From assembly GCF_002953195.1 (NCBI RefSeq), contig NZ_CP026377.1, positions 3,658,001 to 3,722,000 on the forward strand: a stretch of 64,000 bases of DNA, in the 5' to 3' direction. The stretch comes from Mixta gaviniae. GTDB lineage: Bacteria; Pseudomonadota; Gammaproteobacteria; Enterobacterales; Enterobacteriaceae. Under the pieces are notes generated by a model, which ran no database searches, was not told where the DNA came from, and saw only the letters and a program-made list of their open reading frames with translations. Of the stretch, positions 48,447-58,750 are shown piece by piece. Position 1 is the first letter of the stretch. Every line of letters starts with the position of its first letter. The translations under genes and the position numbers were made by a program.

Positions 48447-49205
48447 ATGAAAATCCGTGCTTGTGTGATGGCGATTTCCCTCGCCACGTTACTCTCTGGT
48501 TGTCAGAATCTTGATAGCTCCGCATTAATGCAATCCGGTGCCCAGGCCTTCCAGGCCGTTACCTTAAGCAACGATCAGGTGAAGACGCTCAGCGAACAAT
48601 CCTGCCAGCAGATGGACAGCGAAGCGAAAATCGCGCAGCCCGGCAGCGAATACCAGAAGCGTCTGGATAAAATCGCCGCCGCGCTGGGCAACAATATTAA
48701 CGGCACGCCGGCCAACTATAAGGTCTATCTCACCAAAGACGTTAACGCCTGGGCGATGGCCAACGGCTGCATCCGCGTTTACAGCGGTCTGATGGATATG
48801 ATGACCGATAACGAAGTGGAAGCGGTGCTGGGCCATGAGATGGGCCACGTGGCGCTGGGCCACTCGCGCAAGGCGATGCAGGTTGCTTACGCTACCACCG
48901 CCGCGCGCACCGCCGCCGCGTCGATGGGCGGCATCGCCGCCAGCCTGTCGCAGTCGCAGCTGGGCGAGCTGGGGCAAAAGCTGGTTAGCGCGCAGTTCTC
49001 CCAGACGCAGGAGTCGCAGGCGGATGACTACTCCTACGATCTGCTGAAAAAACGCGGCATCAATCCGAACGGCCTGGTCACCAGCTTTGAAAAACTGGCG
49101 AAGCTGGAAGGCACCCACCAGAGTTCGATGTTTGACGATCACCCCGCTTCGGAAGCGCGCGCGCAGCATATCCGCGAACGTATGGCCGCCGACGGCGTTA
49201 AATAA
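48447..49205 (+). CDS. loiP: M48-family metalloprotease lipoprotein LoiP (YggG)
   Basis: A 252-residue outer-membrane lipoprotein protease. The signal peptide ends in lipobox LLSGC, giving the lipidated cysteine at residue 19. The zinc motif HEMGHVALGH (HExxH) lies near residue 131, and the third-ligand helix contains SQADDYSYDLL. In E. coli LoiP is a low-osmolarity-induced protease working with BepA. The start at 48447 (MKIRACVMAIS) is chosen to give a normal signal peptide; the longer frame adds nine residues. Confidence 0.93.
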   Translation: MKIRACVMAISLATLLSGCQNLDSSALMQSGAQAFQAVTLSNDQVKTLSEQSCQQMDSEAKIAQPGSEYQKRLDKIAAALGNNINGTPANYKVYLTKDVNAWAMANGCIRVYSGLMDMMTDNEVEAVLGHEMGHVALGHSRKAMQVAYATTAARTAAASMGGIAASLSQSQLGELGQKLVSAQFSQTQESQADDYSYDLLKKRGINPNGLVTSFEKLAKLEGTHQSSMFDDHPASEARAQHIRERMAADGVK

Positions 49206-49212
49206 GCTTATC

Positions 49213-49231
49213 GGGAGGAACGCTTCCTCCC
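49213..49231 (+). terminator. Terminator of loiP
   Basis: GGGAGGAA (49213-49220), CGC loop, TTCCTCCC (49224-49231), followed by TTTTTCTTT. It lies 8 bp after the loiP stop. The rest of the gap to 49506 shows nothing I recognise. Confidence 0.92.
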
Positions 49232-49506
49232 TTTTTCTTTCTGCAGTCACTCTTCCCCTTCCCTGCGAGCGGCCACACTTACTCTTCTGCGGCACTGCGG
49301 CAAAGCGCCTTTTGTTTCAGGCAAAGGTTTATCCCCGGCCAGGCAAATCGCCTTCAGGCTGCGTTTTACTGCCGCAATGATCAGGGGGGCTCAGGCGCTG
49401 GCCGACGCATCGGCAAGGCAAAAAAGTCGCCCGGGCGGGCTTACGCATTAAACGCGAAGGGAAAGGAAAAGCGCCGCCGCGCCCGCAGGACGCAGCGGCA
49501 AAGGCG

Positions 49507-50442
49507 TTAGCCTTTATTGGCTTTGTTGACCGCCTGAACGTGCAGCATATCCAGCGCGATAGTCGCCGCCGCCAGCGAAGTCAGATCGGACTGGTCGTAG
49601 CCCGGGGCCACTTCCACCAGATCCATACCGATGATATTCAGACCCTGCAGGCCGCGGATCAGCTTCAGCGCTTTATCGGTAGTCAGGCCGCCGATAACCG
49701 GCGTGCCGGTGCCAGGCGCATGGGCCGGGTCGAGGCAGTCGATATCGAAGGTCAGGTAGACCGGCATATCGCCGACGATCTGTTTCACCTGCGCCAGAAT
49801 ATCGTCCACGCCGCGATCGTTGACCTGGGCCGCATCCAGTATGTGATAGCCCAAATCTTTATCGAACTCGGTGCGAATGCCGATTTGCACCGATCGCTCA
49901 GGTGCGATCAGGCCTTCCTGCGGCGCATGGTGGAACATGGTGCCGTGGTCGAAGGTCGGGCCGTTGGAGTAGGTGTCGGTGTGCGCATCGAAATGCACCA
50001 GCGCCATTTTGCCGAAATGCTTCGCGTGCGCGCGCAGCAGCGGCAGCGTGATGTAGTGGTCGCCGCCGAAGGTCAGCATGCGTTTACCGCTGGCCAGCAG
50101 TTTTTCCGCATGCGCCTGCAGTTTGTCGGTCAGATCCTGGGAATCGCCGAAAGCGTAAACCAGATCGCCGCAGTCGATAACATTCAGACGCTCGCGCAGA
50201 TCGAAATTCCACGGCCAGCGGCAGCCTTCCCACGCCAGGTTGGTGGAGATCTGACGGATCGCGCCCGGGCCCAGGCGGCTGCCCGGACGGCCGGAGGTGG
50301 CGGCGTCGAACGGAATACCGGTGATCACCCACTCGGCATCGCTGTCGTACGGCTGGAAATTAACCGGGAAACGCATAAAGCCGAAGGCGTTTGATACCAG
50401 CGAATTATCGTACTGATGGCCTAAGGTGTTGGTGTTATTCAT
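49507..50442 (-). CDS. speB: Agmatinase SpeB
   Basis: A 311-residue ureohydrolase that converts agmatine to putrescine and urea. The binuclear manganese ligands are in [23 protein letters not shown] and [19 protein letters not shown]. The start at 50442 ([13 protein letters not shown]) is preceded by AAAAGGAG. It follows speA on the same strand with about 180 bp between. The two encode the consecutive arginine-to-agmatine-to-putrescine steps. Confidence 0.97.
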   Translation of the reverse strand: MNNTNTLGHQYDNSLVSNAFGFMRFPVNFQPYDSDAEWVITGIPFDAATSGRPGSRLGPGAIRQISTNLAWEGCRWPWNFDLRERLNVIDCGDLVYAFGDSQDLTDKLQAHAEKLLASGKRMLTFGGDHYITLPLLRAHAKHFGKMALVHFDAHTDTYSNGPTFDHGTMFHHAPQEGLIAPERSVQIGIRTEFDKDLGYHILDAAQVNDRGVDDILAQVKQIVGDMPVYLTFDIDCLDPAHAPGTGTPVIGGLTTDKALKLIRGLQGLNIIGMDLVEVAPGYDQSDLTSLAAATIALDMLHVQAVNKANKG

Positions 50443-50620
50443 AACAACTCCTTTTATGCATGGCGGCGCGGCCGACATGGCTGTTCAGATGAAAAAAATC
50501 CCCTCCGCGTCGTTAAACCCGACGAGGAAGGGATTGATGGGTAGGTCTGCTGGCGGCGATTATCGCCGCGCGGCGCGCTGGCGGCAATGTCATTTTGTGA
50601 CCCTTGCCGCCGCATCGCGC

Positions 50621-52597
50621 TTATTCGTCTTCCAGATAGGTGTAGCCGTACAGGCCCGCCTCGAACTCTTCCAGGAACTGCGCGCGCAGCTCCTCGTCCA
50701 GATCGCTTTGCTTCACCTGAGAGCGGAACAGATCCAGCAGCTCCTGCGGATTCAGCTGCACATACTCCAGCATGTCCGCCACCGTATCCCCTTCATCGGA
50801 GAGCTGCACTTCCACGCTGCCGTCCTGGAAGGCGTATACATCCACCGCTTCGGTATCGCCGAACAGGTTATGCATGTTGCCCAGAATTTCCTGATAGGCG
50901 CCGACCATAAAGAAGCCGAGCATCGGCGGATTGTCCACGTCGTACTGCGGCATCGGCATGGTGGTGGCGATACCGTCGCCGTCGACGTAATGGTCGATGG
51001 TGCCGTCGGAATCACAGGTGATATCCAGCAGTACCGCGCGACGCTCCGGCGGCTTATCCAGGCCTTCCAGCGGCAGTACCGGGAAGAGCTGATCGATGCC
51101 CCAGGCATCCGGCATTGACTGGAACAGCGAGAAGTTGACGTAAATCTTGTCCGCCATACGCTCCTGCAGCTCATCGATGATCGGTCGATGGGCGCGGTTG
51201 CTCGGATCCAGATGCTGCTGAATATAGTGGCAGATGCTCAGATAGAGCTGCTCCGCCCAGGCGCGCTGCGACAGGTCGTAGGTGCCCTGCGAATAGCCGG
51301 TATGGATATCGTGCAGATCCATCTGGCTGTCGTGCAGCCACTCGCGCAGCGAACGACGCGTGTTCGGCTCGTGCATCTCCTGCCAGGTTTCCCACATGCT
51401 GAGCAGCGGGCGCGGCGCGTCCGCGTCAGGCTCGGAGGGTTTGCTGAATTCGTTGCGCTCCACGCCGATGATATTAGAGACCAGCACCGTATGGTGCGCG
51501 GTGACGGCGCGGCCCGATTCGGTGATCACCGTCGGGTGCGGCAGACCATGCTCTTCACAAGCGTCGCCGATGGCCCAAATCACGTTGTTGGCGTATTCGT
51601 TCAGGCCATAGTTTACTGAACAGTCGGACTGCGAGCGGGTGCCTTCATAATCGACGCCAAGACCGCCGCCGACGTCGAAGCAGTGAATGTTGACGCCCAG
51701 CTTCGCCAGCTCAACGTAGAAACGCGCCGATTCGCGTACGCCGGTGGCGATATCGCGAATATTCGCCATCTGCGAGCCGAGATGGAAATGCAGCAGCTGC
51801 AGGCTGTCGAGACGGCCGGCGTTGCGCATAATTTCCACCAGCTGCAGCACCTGCGACGCGGAAAGACCGAACTTCGATTTTTCGCCGCCGCTCGACTGCC
51901 ATTTGCCGGAGCCCTGAGAGGCCAGACGGGCGCGGATGCCGAGACGCGGCACGACGTTCAGGCGCTCCGCCTCTTCCAGCACCAGTTTTACCTCGGTCAT
52001 TTTTTCAATCACCAGGTAAACCTTGTGGCCCATCTTCTCGCCGATCAGCGCCAGACGGATATATTCGCGATCTTTGTAACCATTGCAGACGATGACCGTA
52101 CGTGTCTTGCCGGCATGCGCCAGCACCGCCATCAGCTCCGCTTTGGAACCCGCTTCAAGACCCAGCGGCTCGCCGGAGTTGATCAGCGATTCGATCACGC
52201 GCTTATGCTGGTTCACCTTGATCGGGTAAACCAGGAAGTAATCGCCGTTGTAGCCATAGGATTCGCGCGCGCGTTTAAACGCGGCGTTAATGGAACGCAG
52301 CCGGTGTTGCAGGATCTGCGGGAAGCAGAACAGCGCCGGCAGACGCTGGCCGTCAGCCTCACGCTCTTTTACCAGCCGGGCGAGGTCGACGCGCACGTCC
52401 GGCATATCCGGATCGGGACAGACGCTGATGTGCCCCAGTTCGTTGACGTCGTAATAGTTGTTGCCCCACCAGGCAATGTTATAGGTGCGCAGCATTCTGC
52501 TGGCATCTTGATCGCTCATCGCCACCTCCTGCATCGAGCGCAGTCCACCCTGTTCGCCTGCTGACGAACCCTTGATATTCTTTATGTCGTCAGACAT
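50621..52597 (-). CDS. speA: Biosynthetic arginine decarboxylase SpeA
   Basis: A 658-residue PLP-dependent decarboxylase producing agmatine from arginine. The PLP lysine is in [12 protein letters not shown], the phosphate-binding glycines in [13 protein letters not shown], and the catalytic C-terminal region contains [12 protein letters not shown]. The start at 52597 ([10 protein letters not shown]) matches E. coli SpeA, with GAGG upstream; the frame extends 14 codons further without support. It precedes speB. Confidence 0.97.
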   Translation of the reverse strand: MSDDIKNIKGSSAGEQGGLRSMQEVAMSDQDASRMLRTYNIAWWGNNYYDVNELGHISVCPDPDMPDVRVDLARLVKEREADGQRLPALFCFPQILQHRLRSINAAFKRARESYGYNGDYFLVYPIKVNQHKRVIESLINSGEPLGLEAGSKAELMAVLAHAGKTRTVIVCNGYKDREYIRLALIGEKMGHKVYLVIEKMTEVKLVLEEAERLNVVPRLGIRARLASQGSGKWQSSGGEKSKFGLSASQVLQLVEIMRNAGRLDSLQLLHFHLGSQMANIRDIATGVRESARFYVELAKLGVNIHCFDVGGGLGVDYEGTRSQSDCSVNYGLNEYANNVIWAIGDACEEHGLPHPTVITESGRAVTAHHTVLVSNIIGVERNEFSKPSEPDADAPRPLLSMWETWQEMHEPNTRRSLREWLHDSQMDLHDIHTGYSQGTYDLSQRAWAEQLYLSICHYIQQHLDPSNRAHRPIIDELQERMADKIYVNFSLFQSMPDAWGIDQLFPVLPLEGLDKPPERRAVLLDITCDSDGTIDHYVDGDGIATTMPMPQYDVDNPPMLGFFMVGAYQEILGNMHNLFGDTEAVDVYAFQDGSVEVQLSDEGDTVADMLEYVQLNPQELLDLFRSQVKQSDLDEELRAQFLEEFEAGLYGYTYLEDE

Positions 52598-52784
52598 CGC
52601 GAACCTCAACGTTAACCAGTGTTGCAGAATAATTAACAACTATCGCAGTTTGGCGCTGCCATAACAAGCCGCGCTTCGGTCTGGCCGCCAGCATAAAATG
52701 CTGAACTGTCGCCTTAGCCCACTGCTGCAGTGATTCAGTGTAAAACACGTCGCCGAACTCCGTGTTGCGGGAGAAAAAAAGCAC
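52590..52784 (-). CDS. yqgB: Possible YqgB-like small protein upstream of speA
   Basis: A 64-codon frame ending eight bases inside the speA start region. The C-terminal half contains [20 protein letters not shown], which resembles the E. coli YqgB segment GLLSQFQAAIVVNCFTLN, and the gene position (immediately upstream of speA) is the same. YqgB in E. coli is about 43 residues. The GTG at 52784 or an internal ATG (MLAARPKRG) could be the start, and neither has a strong ribosome site. If real, its overlap with the speA start suggests translational coupling. Function is unknown. Confidence 0.5.
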   Translation of the reverse strand: MLFFSRNTEFGDVFYTESLQQWAKATVQHFMLAARPKRGLLWQRQTAIVVNYSATLVNVEVRDV

Positions 52785-53378
52785 AGCACGCCCCTGAAAC
52801 GCCGGGCGCCCCAGTCAAAACTGTAGCAAGTTAGCCTGCGCTCGTGTCGTGTTGATGACCGAAACAGAGAAAACTTCGGCAGAAAAGGCGGGCGGAGAGG
52901 CGAACGGAAAGAGACAGCCGCACGTTTGCGCAGCAGAGCGAACCGGAAGAAAGGATGAAAGCCTGGTTCATTACTCGTATCACCTCCACACATGCCGGGC
53001 ATGTGGAAAAAAGGCCTGAGGGTGAAAATCAGATTTGGAATCTGACGGGCCGGACGCAAGGCGCCCTTTTTTCGCTGAAAACAGCAGCCGCGTTTTATAC
53101 CGTTGCGGGGGGCAAAATGCAAAAACAAATTATGTAACCTGCAATTGCTGTCAGGAAATTTTGCCGCTTGCCGATACTCAGAAAATGCTCAGAGCGAAAA
53201 AGGGCTGGCAATTCGCTGAGGGAGTAACCTAAAATGGACGTCCAGATGTTAATCCATCTAAACTGGTTAACTCCTGTACTGCTCACGGCTTTGCCTGAAG
53301 GGGCGTCGGGTCAGGCTGAGCTTTTCTCCTGCACCAGGCAGTTTTTTATTAAACCGTTTTAGTAAGGTAAAGAATAAA
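52785..53378. other. Divergent region speA / metK
   Basis: A gap of nearly 600 bp carrying the promoters of the speA and metK transcripts. The metK-proximal part holds met boxes (53236-53267). I see no SAM riboswitch-like structure, consistent with MetJ control in enterobacteria. Minus-strand frames here have no protein-like features. Confidence 0.5.
53236..53267 (+). promoter_or_regulatory. MetJ operator (four met boxes) upstream of metK
   Basis: Four consecutive 8-bp units, GGACGTCC, AGATGTTA, ATCCATCT and AAACTGGT, match the tandem met-box design (consensus AGACGTCT). The first is the best, and the last is poor. MetJ with SAM binds such arrays cooperatively. The site is 110-145 bp upstream of the metK start. 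Confidence 0.78.
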
Positions 53379-54530
53379 ATGGCTAAACACCTTTTTACCT
53401 CCGAGTCTGTATCAGAGGGACATCCTGATAAAATCGCTGACCAGATTTCGGATGCGGTTCTTGATGCGATCCTCGCTCAGGACCCCAAAGCACGCGTCGC
53501 CTGCGAAACCTATGTGAAAACAGGCATGGTGCTGGTCGGCGGTGAAATCACCACCAGCGCCTGGGTTGATATCGAAGAGATCACCCGTCAGACCGTGCGC
53601 GACATCGGCTATGTCCACTCCGATATGGGCTTTGACGCCAACTCCTGCGCCGTACTGAGCGCCATCGGCAAACAGTCTCCCGACATCAACCAGGGCGTTG
53701 ACCGCACCGATCCGCTGGAACAGGGCGCGGGCGACCAGGGCCTGATGTTCGGCTATGCCACTAACGAAACCGACGTGCTGATGCCAGCGCCGGTCACCTA
53801 CGCGCACCGTCTGGTGCAGCGTCAGTCTGAAGTGCGTAAAAACGGCGCGCTGCCGTGGCTGCGTCCGGATGCGAAAAGCCAGGTGACCTTCCAGTATGAC
53901 GCCGGCAAAATCGTCGGTATCGACGCGGTAGTGCTGTCCACCCAGCATTCAGAAGAGATTTCCCAGTCCGCGCTGAAAGAGGCGGTAATGGAAGAGATCA
54001 TCAAACCGGTGCTGCCGACCGAGTGGCTGAACGCCAATACCAAATATTTCATCAACCCGACCGGCCGTTTCGTTATCGGCGGCCCGATGGGCGACTGCGG
54101 CCTGACCGGCCGTAAGATCATCGTTGACACCTACGGCGGCATGGCGCGCCACGGCGGCGGCGCCTTCTCCGGCAAAGACCCGTCTAAAGTAGACCGTTCT
54201 GCAGCCTATGCGGCACGCTACGTGGCGAAAAACATCGTCGCAGCCGGCCTGGCGGATCGCTGTGAGATCCAGGTTTCCTACGCTATCGGCGTAGCGGAGC
54301 CGACCTCCATCATGGTGGAAACCTTCGGCACCGAGAAAATCCCGACCGAGCAGCTGACGCTGCTGGTGCGCGAGTTCTTCGATCTGCGTCCTTACGGCCT
54401 GATTCAGATGCTGGATCTGCTGCAGCCGATCTACCGTGAAACGGCAGCTTACGGCCACTTCGGCCGCGAGCATTTCCCGTGGGAAAAAACCGATAAAGCG
54501 CAGCAGTTGCGCGACGCGGCCGGTCTGTAA
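53379..54530 (+). CDS. metK: S-adenosylmethionine synthetase
   Basis: A 383-residue enzyme making SAM from methionine and ATP. The signature segments are [32 protein letters not shown] and [19 protein letters not shown] (the phosphate loop). The length is close to the 384 residues of E. coli. It is followed by a strong terminator, so it is a single-gene transcript. Confidence 0.98.
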   Translation: MAKHLFTSESVSEGHPDKIADQISDAVLDAILAQDPKARVACETYVKTGMVLVGGEITTSAWVDIEEITRQTVRDIGYVHSDMGFDANSCAVLSAIGKQSPDINQGVDRTDPLEQGAGDQGLMFGYATNETDVLMPAPVTYAHRLVQRQSEVRKNGALPWLRPDAKSQVTFQYDAGKIVGIDAVVLSTQHSEEISQSALKEAVMEEIIKPVLPTEWLNANTKYFINPTGRFVIGGPMGDCGLTGRKIIVDTYGGMARHGGGAFSGKDPSKVDRSAAYAARYVAKNIVAAGLADRCEIQVSYAIGVAEPTSIMVETFGTEKIPTEQLTLLVREFFDLRPYGLIQMLDLLQPIYRETAAYGHFGREHFPWEKTDKAQQLRDAAGL

Positions 54531-54572
54531 AAACCTTTCGCCGCTCTGCTCAGAGTGACGTAACACCTTGAA

Positions 54573-54589
54573 GGGGCACGTAGTGCCCC
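54573..54589 (+). terminator. Terminator of metK
   Basis: GGGGCAC (54573-54579), GTA loop, GTGCCCC (54583-54589), followed by TTTTTTT. It lies about 40 bp past the metK stop. Confidence 0.95.
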
Positions 54590-54856
54590 TTTTTTATCCC
54601 TCATTTTCCGCCTCACCAGCTACACTTTTCGTTGCCTGTGCTTACCGCTGGCATGATAACGCTTACAAATTGAAAGGCCTTATATTTCTGCCATTTAGGA
54701 ATTAATCGCGGATGTATTTTGCCGGGAAATGCGTTATTTTCAGCGTCGTCTGATAGCCGGTTAACACTGGCGTGTCAGAAACTTAACGGGTGCTATACCT
54801 TACTGGTTATTTAATCTGAGCCCGGTGATAAATGCTGGTTTTCAGGGTTCTGGCGT

Positions 54857-54872
54857 GTGTAACCGATTACAC
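54857..54872. promoter_or_regulatory. GalR/GalS operator upstream of galP
   Basis: GTGTAACCGATTACAC is a 16-bp near-perfect palindrome matching the Gal operator consensus GTGTAANCGNTTACAC exactly. galR itself is at the start of this window. Confidence 0.9.
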
Positions 54873-54875
54873 CTC

Positions 54876-54891
54876 TGTGATCCGTCTCACT
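54876..54891 (+). promoter_or_regulatory. CRP site upstream of galP
   Basis: TGTGATCCGTCTCACT matches TGTGA-N6-TCACA at nine of ten conserved bases. It lies three bases after the Gal operator, so activation by CRP and repression by GalR would compete or overlap here. Confidence 0.85.
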
Positions 54892-54954
54892 TTTTGCCCT
54901 GCTCAGGTTTCTTAACATTGATAACTACAACGAGAGATTCTATTCGGAGGCACT

Positions 54955-56352
54955 ATGCCTGGTAATACCCACAAAGGCAGAACTTCAAATAAGGTCATGA
55001 CCTTATTTGTCTGCTTTCTTGCAGCCCTTGCCGGCCTGCTGTTTGGTCTGGACATCGGTGTTATCGCCGGCGCCCTGCCCTTTATCGCTAAGGATTTTAA
55101 CGTCACCAGCCATCAGCAGGAGTGGATTGTCAGCTCCATGATGTTTGGCGCCGCCATTGGCGCGATCGGCAGCGGCTGGATGTCTTCCCGCCTCGGTCGT
55201 AAAAAGAGCCTGATGGCGGGCGCTGTCCTGTTCGTTATCGGTTCGCTCTGGTCGGCGATGGCGCCGAACCCGGAAATGCTGATCGCCGCACGCGTGGTGC
55301 TTGGCCTGGCCGTGGGCGTCGCCTCCTATACCGCGCCGCTGTACCTGTCTGAAATCGCGCCGGAGAAAATTCGCGGCAGCATGATTTCGCTCTACCAGCT
55401 GATGATCACCATCGGTATCCTCGGCGCCTACCTCTCCGACACCGCGTTCAGCTACACCGGCAACTGGCGCTGGATGTTGGGCGTGATCACTATCCCGGCA
55501 ATTCTGCTGCTGGTCGGCGTCTTCTTCCTGCCTAACAGCCCGCGCTGGCTGGCGGCGAAGGGCCACTTCCGCGACGCGCAGCGTGTGCTGGATCGCCTGC
55601 GCGACACCAGCGAACAGGCGAAACGCGAGCTGGATGAGATCCGTGAAAGCCTGAAAATCAAGCAGACCGGCTGGAGCCTGTTCCGCAGCAACAGCCACTT
55701 CCGTCGCGCGGTGTTCCTCGGCGTGCTGCTGCAGGTGATGCAACAGTTCACCGGTATGAACGTCATCATGTACTACGCGCCGAAAATCTTTGAAATCGCC
55801 GGCTTCAGCGATACCAAAGAGCAGATGTGGGGCACGGTAATTGTCGGCCTGATCAACGTACTGGCAACCTTTATCGCCATCGGTCTGGTAGATCGCTGGG
55901 GCCGTAAGCCGACCCTGACGCTGGGCTTCCTGGTGATGGCGACCGGCATGGGCGTACTGGGCACTATGCTGCATCTCGGCATCGAATCGCAGGGCGCGCA
56001 GTACTTTGCTATCGCCATGCTGCTAATGTTTATCATCGGCTTCGCCATGAGCGCCGGTCCGCTGATTTGGGTACTGTGTTCTGAAATTCAGCCGCTGAAA
56101 GGCCGCGATTTCGGTATCACCGTCTCCACCACCACCAACTGGATCGCCAACATGATCGTCGGCGCGACCTTCCTGACGATGCTGAATACGCTGGGCAACG
56201 CCAACACCTTCTGGGTCTATGCGGGCCTGAATATTCTGTTCATCATCTTTACCGTGATGCTGATCCCGGAGACGAAAAACGTCTCGCTGGAACATATCGA
56301 ACGTAACCTGATGTCCGGTAAGAAACTGCGCGATATCGGTTCGCACGACTGA
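54955..56352 (+). CDS. galP: Galactose:proton symporter GalP
   Basis: A 465-residue MFS sugar porter with twelve hydrophobic helices. Family motifs are [18 protein letters not shown] (helix 1), RLGRKKSLM (loop 2-3), [11 protein letters not shown] (end of the N-terminal half), the sugar-contacting [17 protein letters not shown], and PETKN before the C terminus. Length and position between metK and sprT match E. coli. Control by GalR and CRP is indicated by sites directly upstream. Confidence 0.97.
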   Translation: MPGNTHKGRTSNKVMTLFVCFLAALAGLLFGLDIGVIAGALPFIAKDFNVTSHQQEWIVSSMMFGAAIGAIGSGWMSSRLGRKKSLMAGAVLFVIGSLWSAMAPNPEMLIAARVVLGLAVGVASYTAPLYLSEIAPEKIRGSMISLYQLMITIGILGAYLSDTAFSYTGNWRWMLGVITIPAILLLVGVFFLPNSPRWLAAKGHFRDAQRVLDRLRDTSEQAKRELDEIRESLKIKQTGWSLFRSNSHFRRAVFLGVLLQVMQQFTGMNVIMYYAPKIFEIAGFSDTKEQMWGTVIVGLINVLATFIAIGLVDRWGRKPTLTLGFLVMATGMGVLGTMLHLGIESQGAQYFAIAMLLMFIIGFAMSAGPLIWVLCSEIQPLKGRDFGITVSTTTNWIANMIVGATFLTMLNTLGNANTFWVYAGLNILFIIFTVMLIPETKNVSLEHIERNLMSGKKLRDIGSHD

Positions 56353-56372
56353 TAACACCGCTTTGTATCAGA

Positions 56373-56391
56373 GGGCCGCATACTGCGGCCC
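56373..56391 (+). terminator. Terminator of galP
   Basis: GGGCCGCA (56373-56380), TAC loop, TGCGGCCC (56384-56391), followed by CTTTTTTT. It lies 20 bp past the galP stop. Confidence 0.95.
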
Positions 56392-56466
56392 CTTTTTTTC
56401 GCCCTGATAAACGCCTCCGCCAGCACCCATTGTTTTCCGCCGCGCCGCGCCGTATGCTTGCGCCTT

Positions 56467-56985
56467 ATGAAATCCGTCCGTCTCCCTATCGCCCTGCAGC
56501 AGGCCATTATGCGTTCGCTGCGCGAGAAGCTGCAGCAGGCTAACCAGCGGCTCGACAGCGACTATCCCGAACCGCGTCTGACCTGGCAGCAGCGCGGCAC
56601 CGCCGCAGGCACCGCCTGGCTGCAAAGCTGGGAAATTCGTCTGAACCCGGTGCTGCTGCTGGAAAATCAGCAGGCATTTATTGATGAAGTGGTGCCGCAT
56701 GAGCTGGCGCATCTGCTGGTATGGCGGCGCTTTGGCCGCGTGGCGCCGCACGGCAAAGAGTGGAAATGGATGATGGAGACCATTCTGGAGGTGCCGGCGC
56801 GCCGTACCCATCAGTTTGAAGTCGCCTCGGTGCAGGGCAAAACCTTCCCCTGGCGCTGCCGCTGCCAGCAGCACCATCTGACCGTGCGCCGCCACAATCG
56901 CGTGCTGCGCGGCGAAACGGAATACCGCTGCGTTCGCTGCGGCGAGCGGCTGCAGCCGGGCGACTATCAGCCTGCTGCCGGCTAA
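56467..56985 (+). CDS. sprT: SprT-family zinc metalloprotein
   Basis: A 172-residue protein with the SprT domain. The zinc motif is HELAHLLVW (HExxH, around residue 77), and the C-terminal zinc ribbon cysteines are in WRCRCQ and YRCVRCGE. It resembles the protease domain of eukaryotic Spartan; the bacterial role is not established. The start at 56467 ([13 protein letters not shown]) aligns with E. coli SprT. It lies between galP and endA. Confidence 0.93.
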   Translation: MKSVRLPIALQQAIMRSLREKLQQANQRLDSDYPEPRLTWQQRGTAAGTAWLQSWEIRLNPVLLLENQQAFIDEVVPHELAHLLVWRRFGRVAPHGKEWKWMMETILEVPARRTHQFEVASVQGKTFPWRCRCQQHHLTVRRHNRVLRGETEYRCVRCGERLQPGDYQPAAG

Positions 56986-57108
56986 TCTCCGTCGCGCGAT
57001 CCCTGTAAAGGCGCCTCGCGCGCTCCTTTCAGTCACGCTTTCCCATTTCGACAGCCGGTGCAATCTGGTACGCTGCGCGCTCTTTTTCATCAGCTGCAAA
57101 AATGGAAT

Positions 57109-57822
57109 ATGTCTCGCAAATTTTTCTTTACCGTTGCGTTCACCGCGCTGATCGCTCCGCTGGCCGCCCACAGCCTGAGCGGTCCGACCTATCATCAGAA
57201 TAACTTTCAGCAGGCGAAGAAAATCTCCGCTGAAATCAACGCCGATGCGCCGGGCTCCTTCTACTGCGGCTGTAAAATCAACTGGCAGGGAAAAAAAGGG
57301 GTGCCCGACCTCGCCTCCTGCGGCTATCAGGTGCGTAAAAATGCCAACCGCGCCAGCCGCATTGAGTGGGAGCATGTGGTACCCGCCTGGCAGTTCGGCC
57401 ATCAGCGCCAGTGCTGGCAGGATGGCGGTCGTAAGAATTGCGCCAAAGATAAGGGCTATCGCCAGATAGAATCGGACCTGCACAACCTGCAGCCCGCGAT
57501 TGGCGAAGTGAACGGCGATCGCGGCAACTTCCTCTACAGCCAGTGGAACGGCAGCGAGCGCCAGTATGGCCAGTGCGAAATGAAAATCGATTTTAAAAAC
57601 AAGCTGGCGGAGCCGCCGGCCCGCGCGCGCGGCATTATCGCCCGCACCTATTTTTATATGCGCGATCGCTACCAGCTGCGCCTGTCGCGTCAGCAAACCC
57701 AGCTGTTCGAAGTATGGGACAAGCAGTATCCGGTCACCGACTGGGAGTGCAAACGGGATAGCCGCATCGCCAGCATTCAGGGCAATCACAATCCCTACGT
57801 CGCGCGCGCTTGCCAGCGTTAA
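57109..57822 (+). CDS. endA: Endonuclease I (EndA)
   Basis: A 237-residue periplasmic DNA endonuclease of the beta-beta-alpha-metal type. The signal peptide runs from [20 protein letters not shown], with cleavage near residues 20-22. Catalytic segments are [13 protein letters not shown] (His) and [19 protein letters not shown] (metal-binding Asn). Several cysteine pairs suit the oxidising periplasm. The start at 57109 (MSRKFF) gives a proper signal peptide. The order sprT-endA-rsmE is conserved. Confidence 0.95.
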   Translation: MSRKFFFTVAFTALIAPLAAHSLSGPTYHQNNFQQAKKISAEINADAPGSFYCGCKINWQGKKGVPDLASCGYQVRKNANRASRIEWEHVVPAWQFGHQRQCWQDGGRKNCAKDKGYRQIESDLHNLQPAIGEVNGDRGNFLYSQWNGSERQYGQCEMKIDFKNKLAEPPARARGIIARTYFYMRDRYQLRLSRQQTQLFEVWDKQYPVTDWECKRDSRIASIQGNHNPYVARACQR

Positions 57823-57849
57823 AAGCGCTGCCCTACACTAAAAACACCC

Positions 57850-57904
57850 GCGTGACGGGCGCGCGCCCGTCACGCCGAATCGCTTACGCCGCGCAGCTGC
57901 GCGG
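57850..57904. other. Two perfect palindromes between endA and rsmE
   Basis: A 26-bp perfect palindrome, GCGTGACGGGCGC followed by its reverse complement, lies at 57850-57875. A 16-bp one, CCGCGCAGCTGCGCGG, lies at 57889-57904. The first may terminate endA without a T run; the second directly precedes rsmE. Confidence 0.7.
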
Positions 57905-57925
57905 CCCGTTATTAGCAGGAACGAC

Positions 57926-58656
57926 ATGCGTATACCCCGCATTTATCATCCGGAATCGTTAACCGTCGGCGCTGAGGTTGCCCTTAGCGAAGACGCCGCC
58001 GGCCACGTTGGCCGGGTGCTGCGCATGAGCAGCGGCCAGGCGCTGGAGCTGTTCGATGGCAGTAATCTGGTTTTTGACGCTGACATTTTGCGCGTCGATA
58101 AACGCAGCGTCACGGTCAAAATCAGGCAGAGCCGCGCGGAGAGCCGGGAATCCCCGCTTCATCTGCATCTGGGCCAGGTCATGTCGCGCGGCGAAAAGAT
58201 GGAGTTCACCATCCAGAAATCGATCGAACTGGGCGTAAATGTGATTACCCCTTGTTTTCTGAACGCTGTGGCGTAAAGCTGGACGCCGAAAGACAGGCGA
58301 AAAAGATTCAGCAGTGGCGCAAAATCGCCATCGCCGCCTGCGAACAGTGCGGCCGCAACAGCGTGCCGGATATCCGCGAAGCGATGACGCTGGAGGCCTG
58401 GTGCGCGGAACCGGAGGAAGCCCTGAAGCTAAATCTTCATCCGCGCGCGCAGCACAGCATCAACACGCTGCCGCAGCCGGTAGAGCGGGTACGCCTGCTG
58501 ATCGGTCCGGAAGGCGGCCTGTCCGCCGAAGAGATCGCGATGACCGGCCAGCACGGCTTTACCGATATCCTGTTGGGGCCGCGCGTGCTGCGCACCGAAA
58601 CCACCGCGCTGACCGCCATTACCGCGCTTCAGGTGAGATTCGGCGATCTGGGTTAA
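57926..58656 (+). pseudogene. rsmE: 16S rRNA m3U1498 methyltransferase RsmE, frameshifted
   Basis: RsmE methylates U1498 of 16S rRNA and has a PUA-like N-terminal domain and a SPOUT C-terminal domain. The first frame matches RsmE from [14 protein letters not shown] to [11 protein letters not shown] and then runs into wrong residues and a stop at 58274-58276. The match resumes in the +1-shifted frame at 58252 with [17 protein letters not shown] and continues to [10 protein letters not shown] at the normal end. Adding one base at the C4 run at 58248-58251 (ACCCCTTG to ACCCCCTTG) would restore a protein of about 243 residues, the E. coli length. The SPOUT knot segments [14 protein letters not shown] and [13 protein letters not shown] are intact. 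The break is either a real recent mutation or a sequencing error. Confidence 0.88.
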
Positions 58657-58750
58657 GCTAAACAGGCGGCCCATTGCGTTAAGCCTGTAAACAGAATTTA
58701 TGCCAACCTGCGGCAAGCGGCATACCGACCGCCCGATCGAGGAGAGAAGA

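Larger units (their letters stand above)
54590..54954 (+). promoter_or_regulatory. galP promoter region
   Basis: About 365 bp between the metK terminator and galP, AT-rich from 54650 to 54850. It carries the GalR-type operator (54857-54872) and the CRP site (54876-54891). GGAGG lies just upstream of the galP ATG. No RNA gene or repeat is recognised. Confidence 0.7.

Noticed and set aside
58252..58656. Second half of rsmE as an independent gene starting at TTG 58252
   Set aside because: It has no ribosome site and continues the RsmE homology exactly where the first frame leaves it; a frameshift is simpler.
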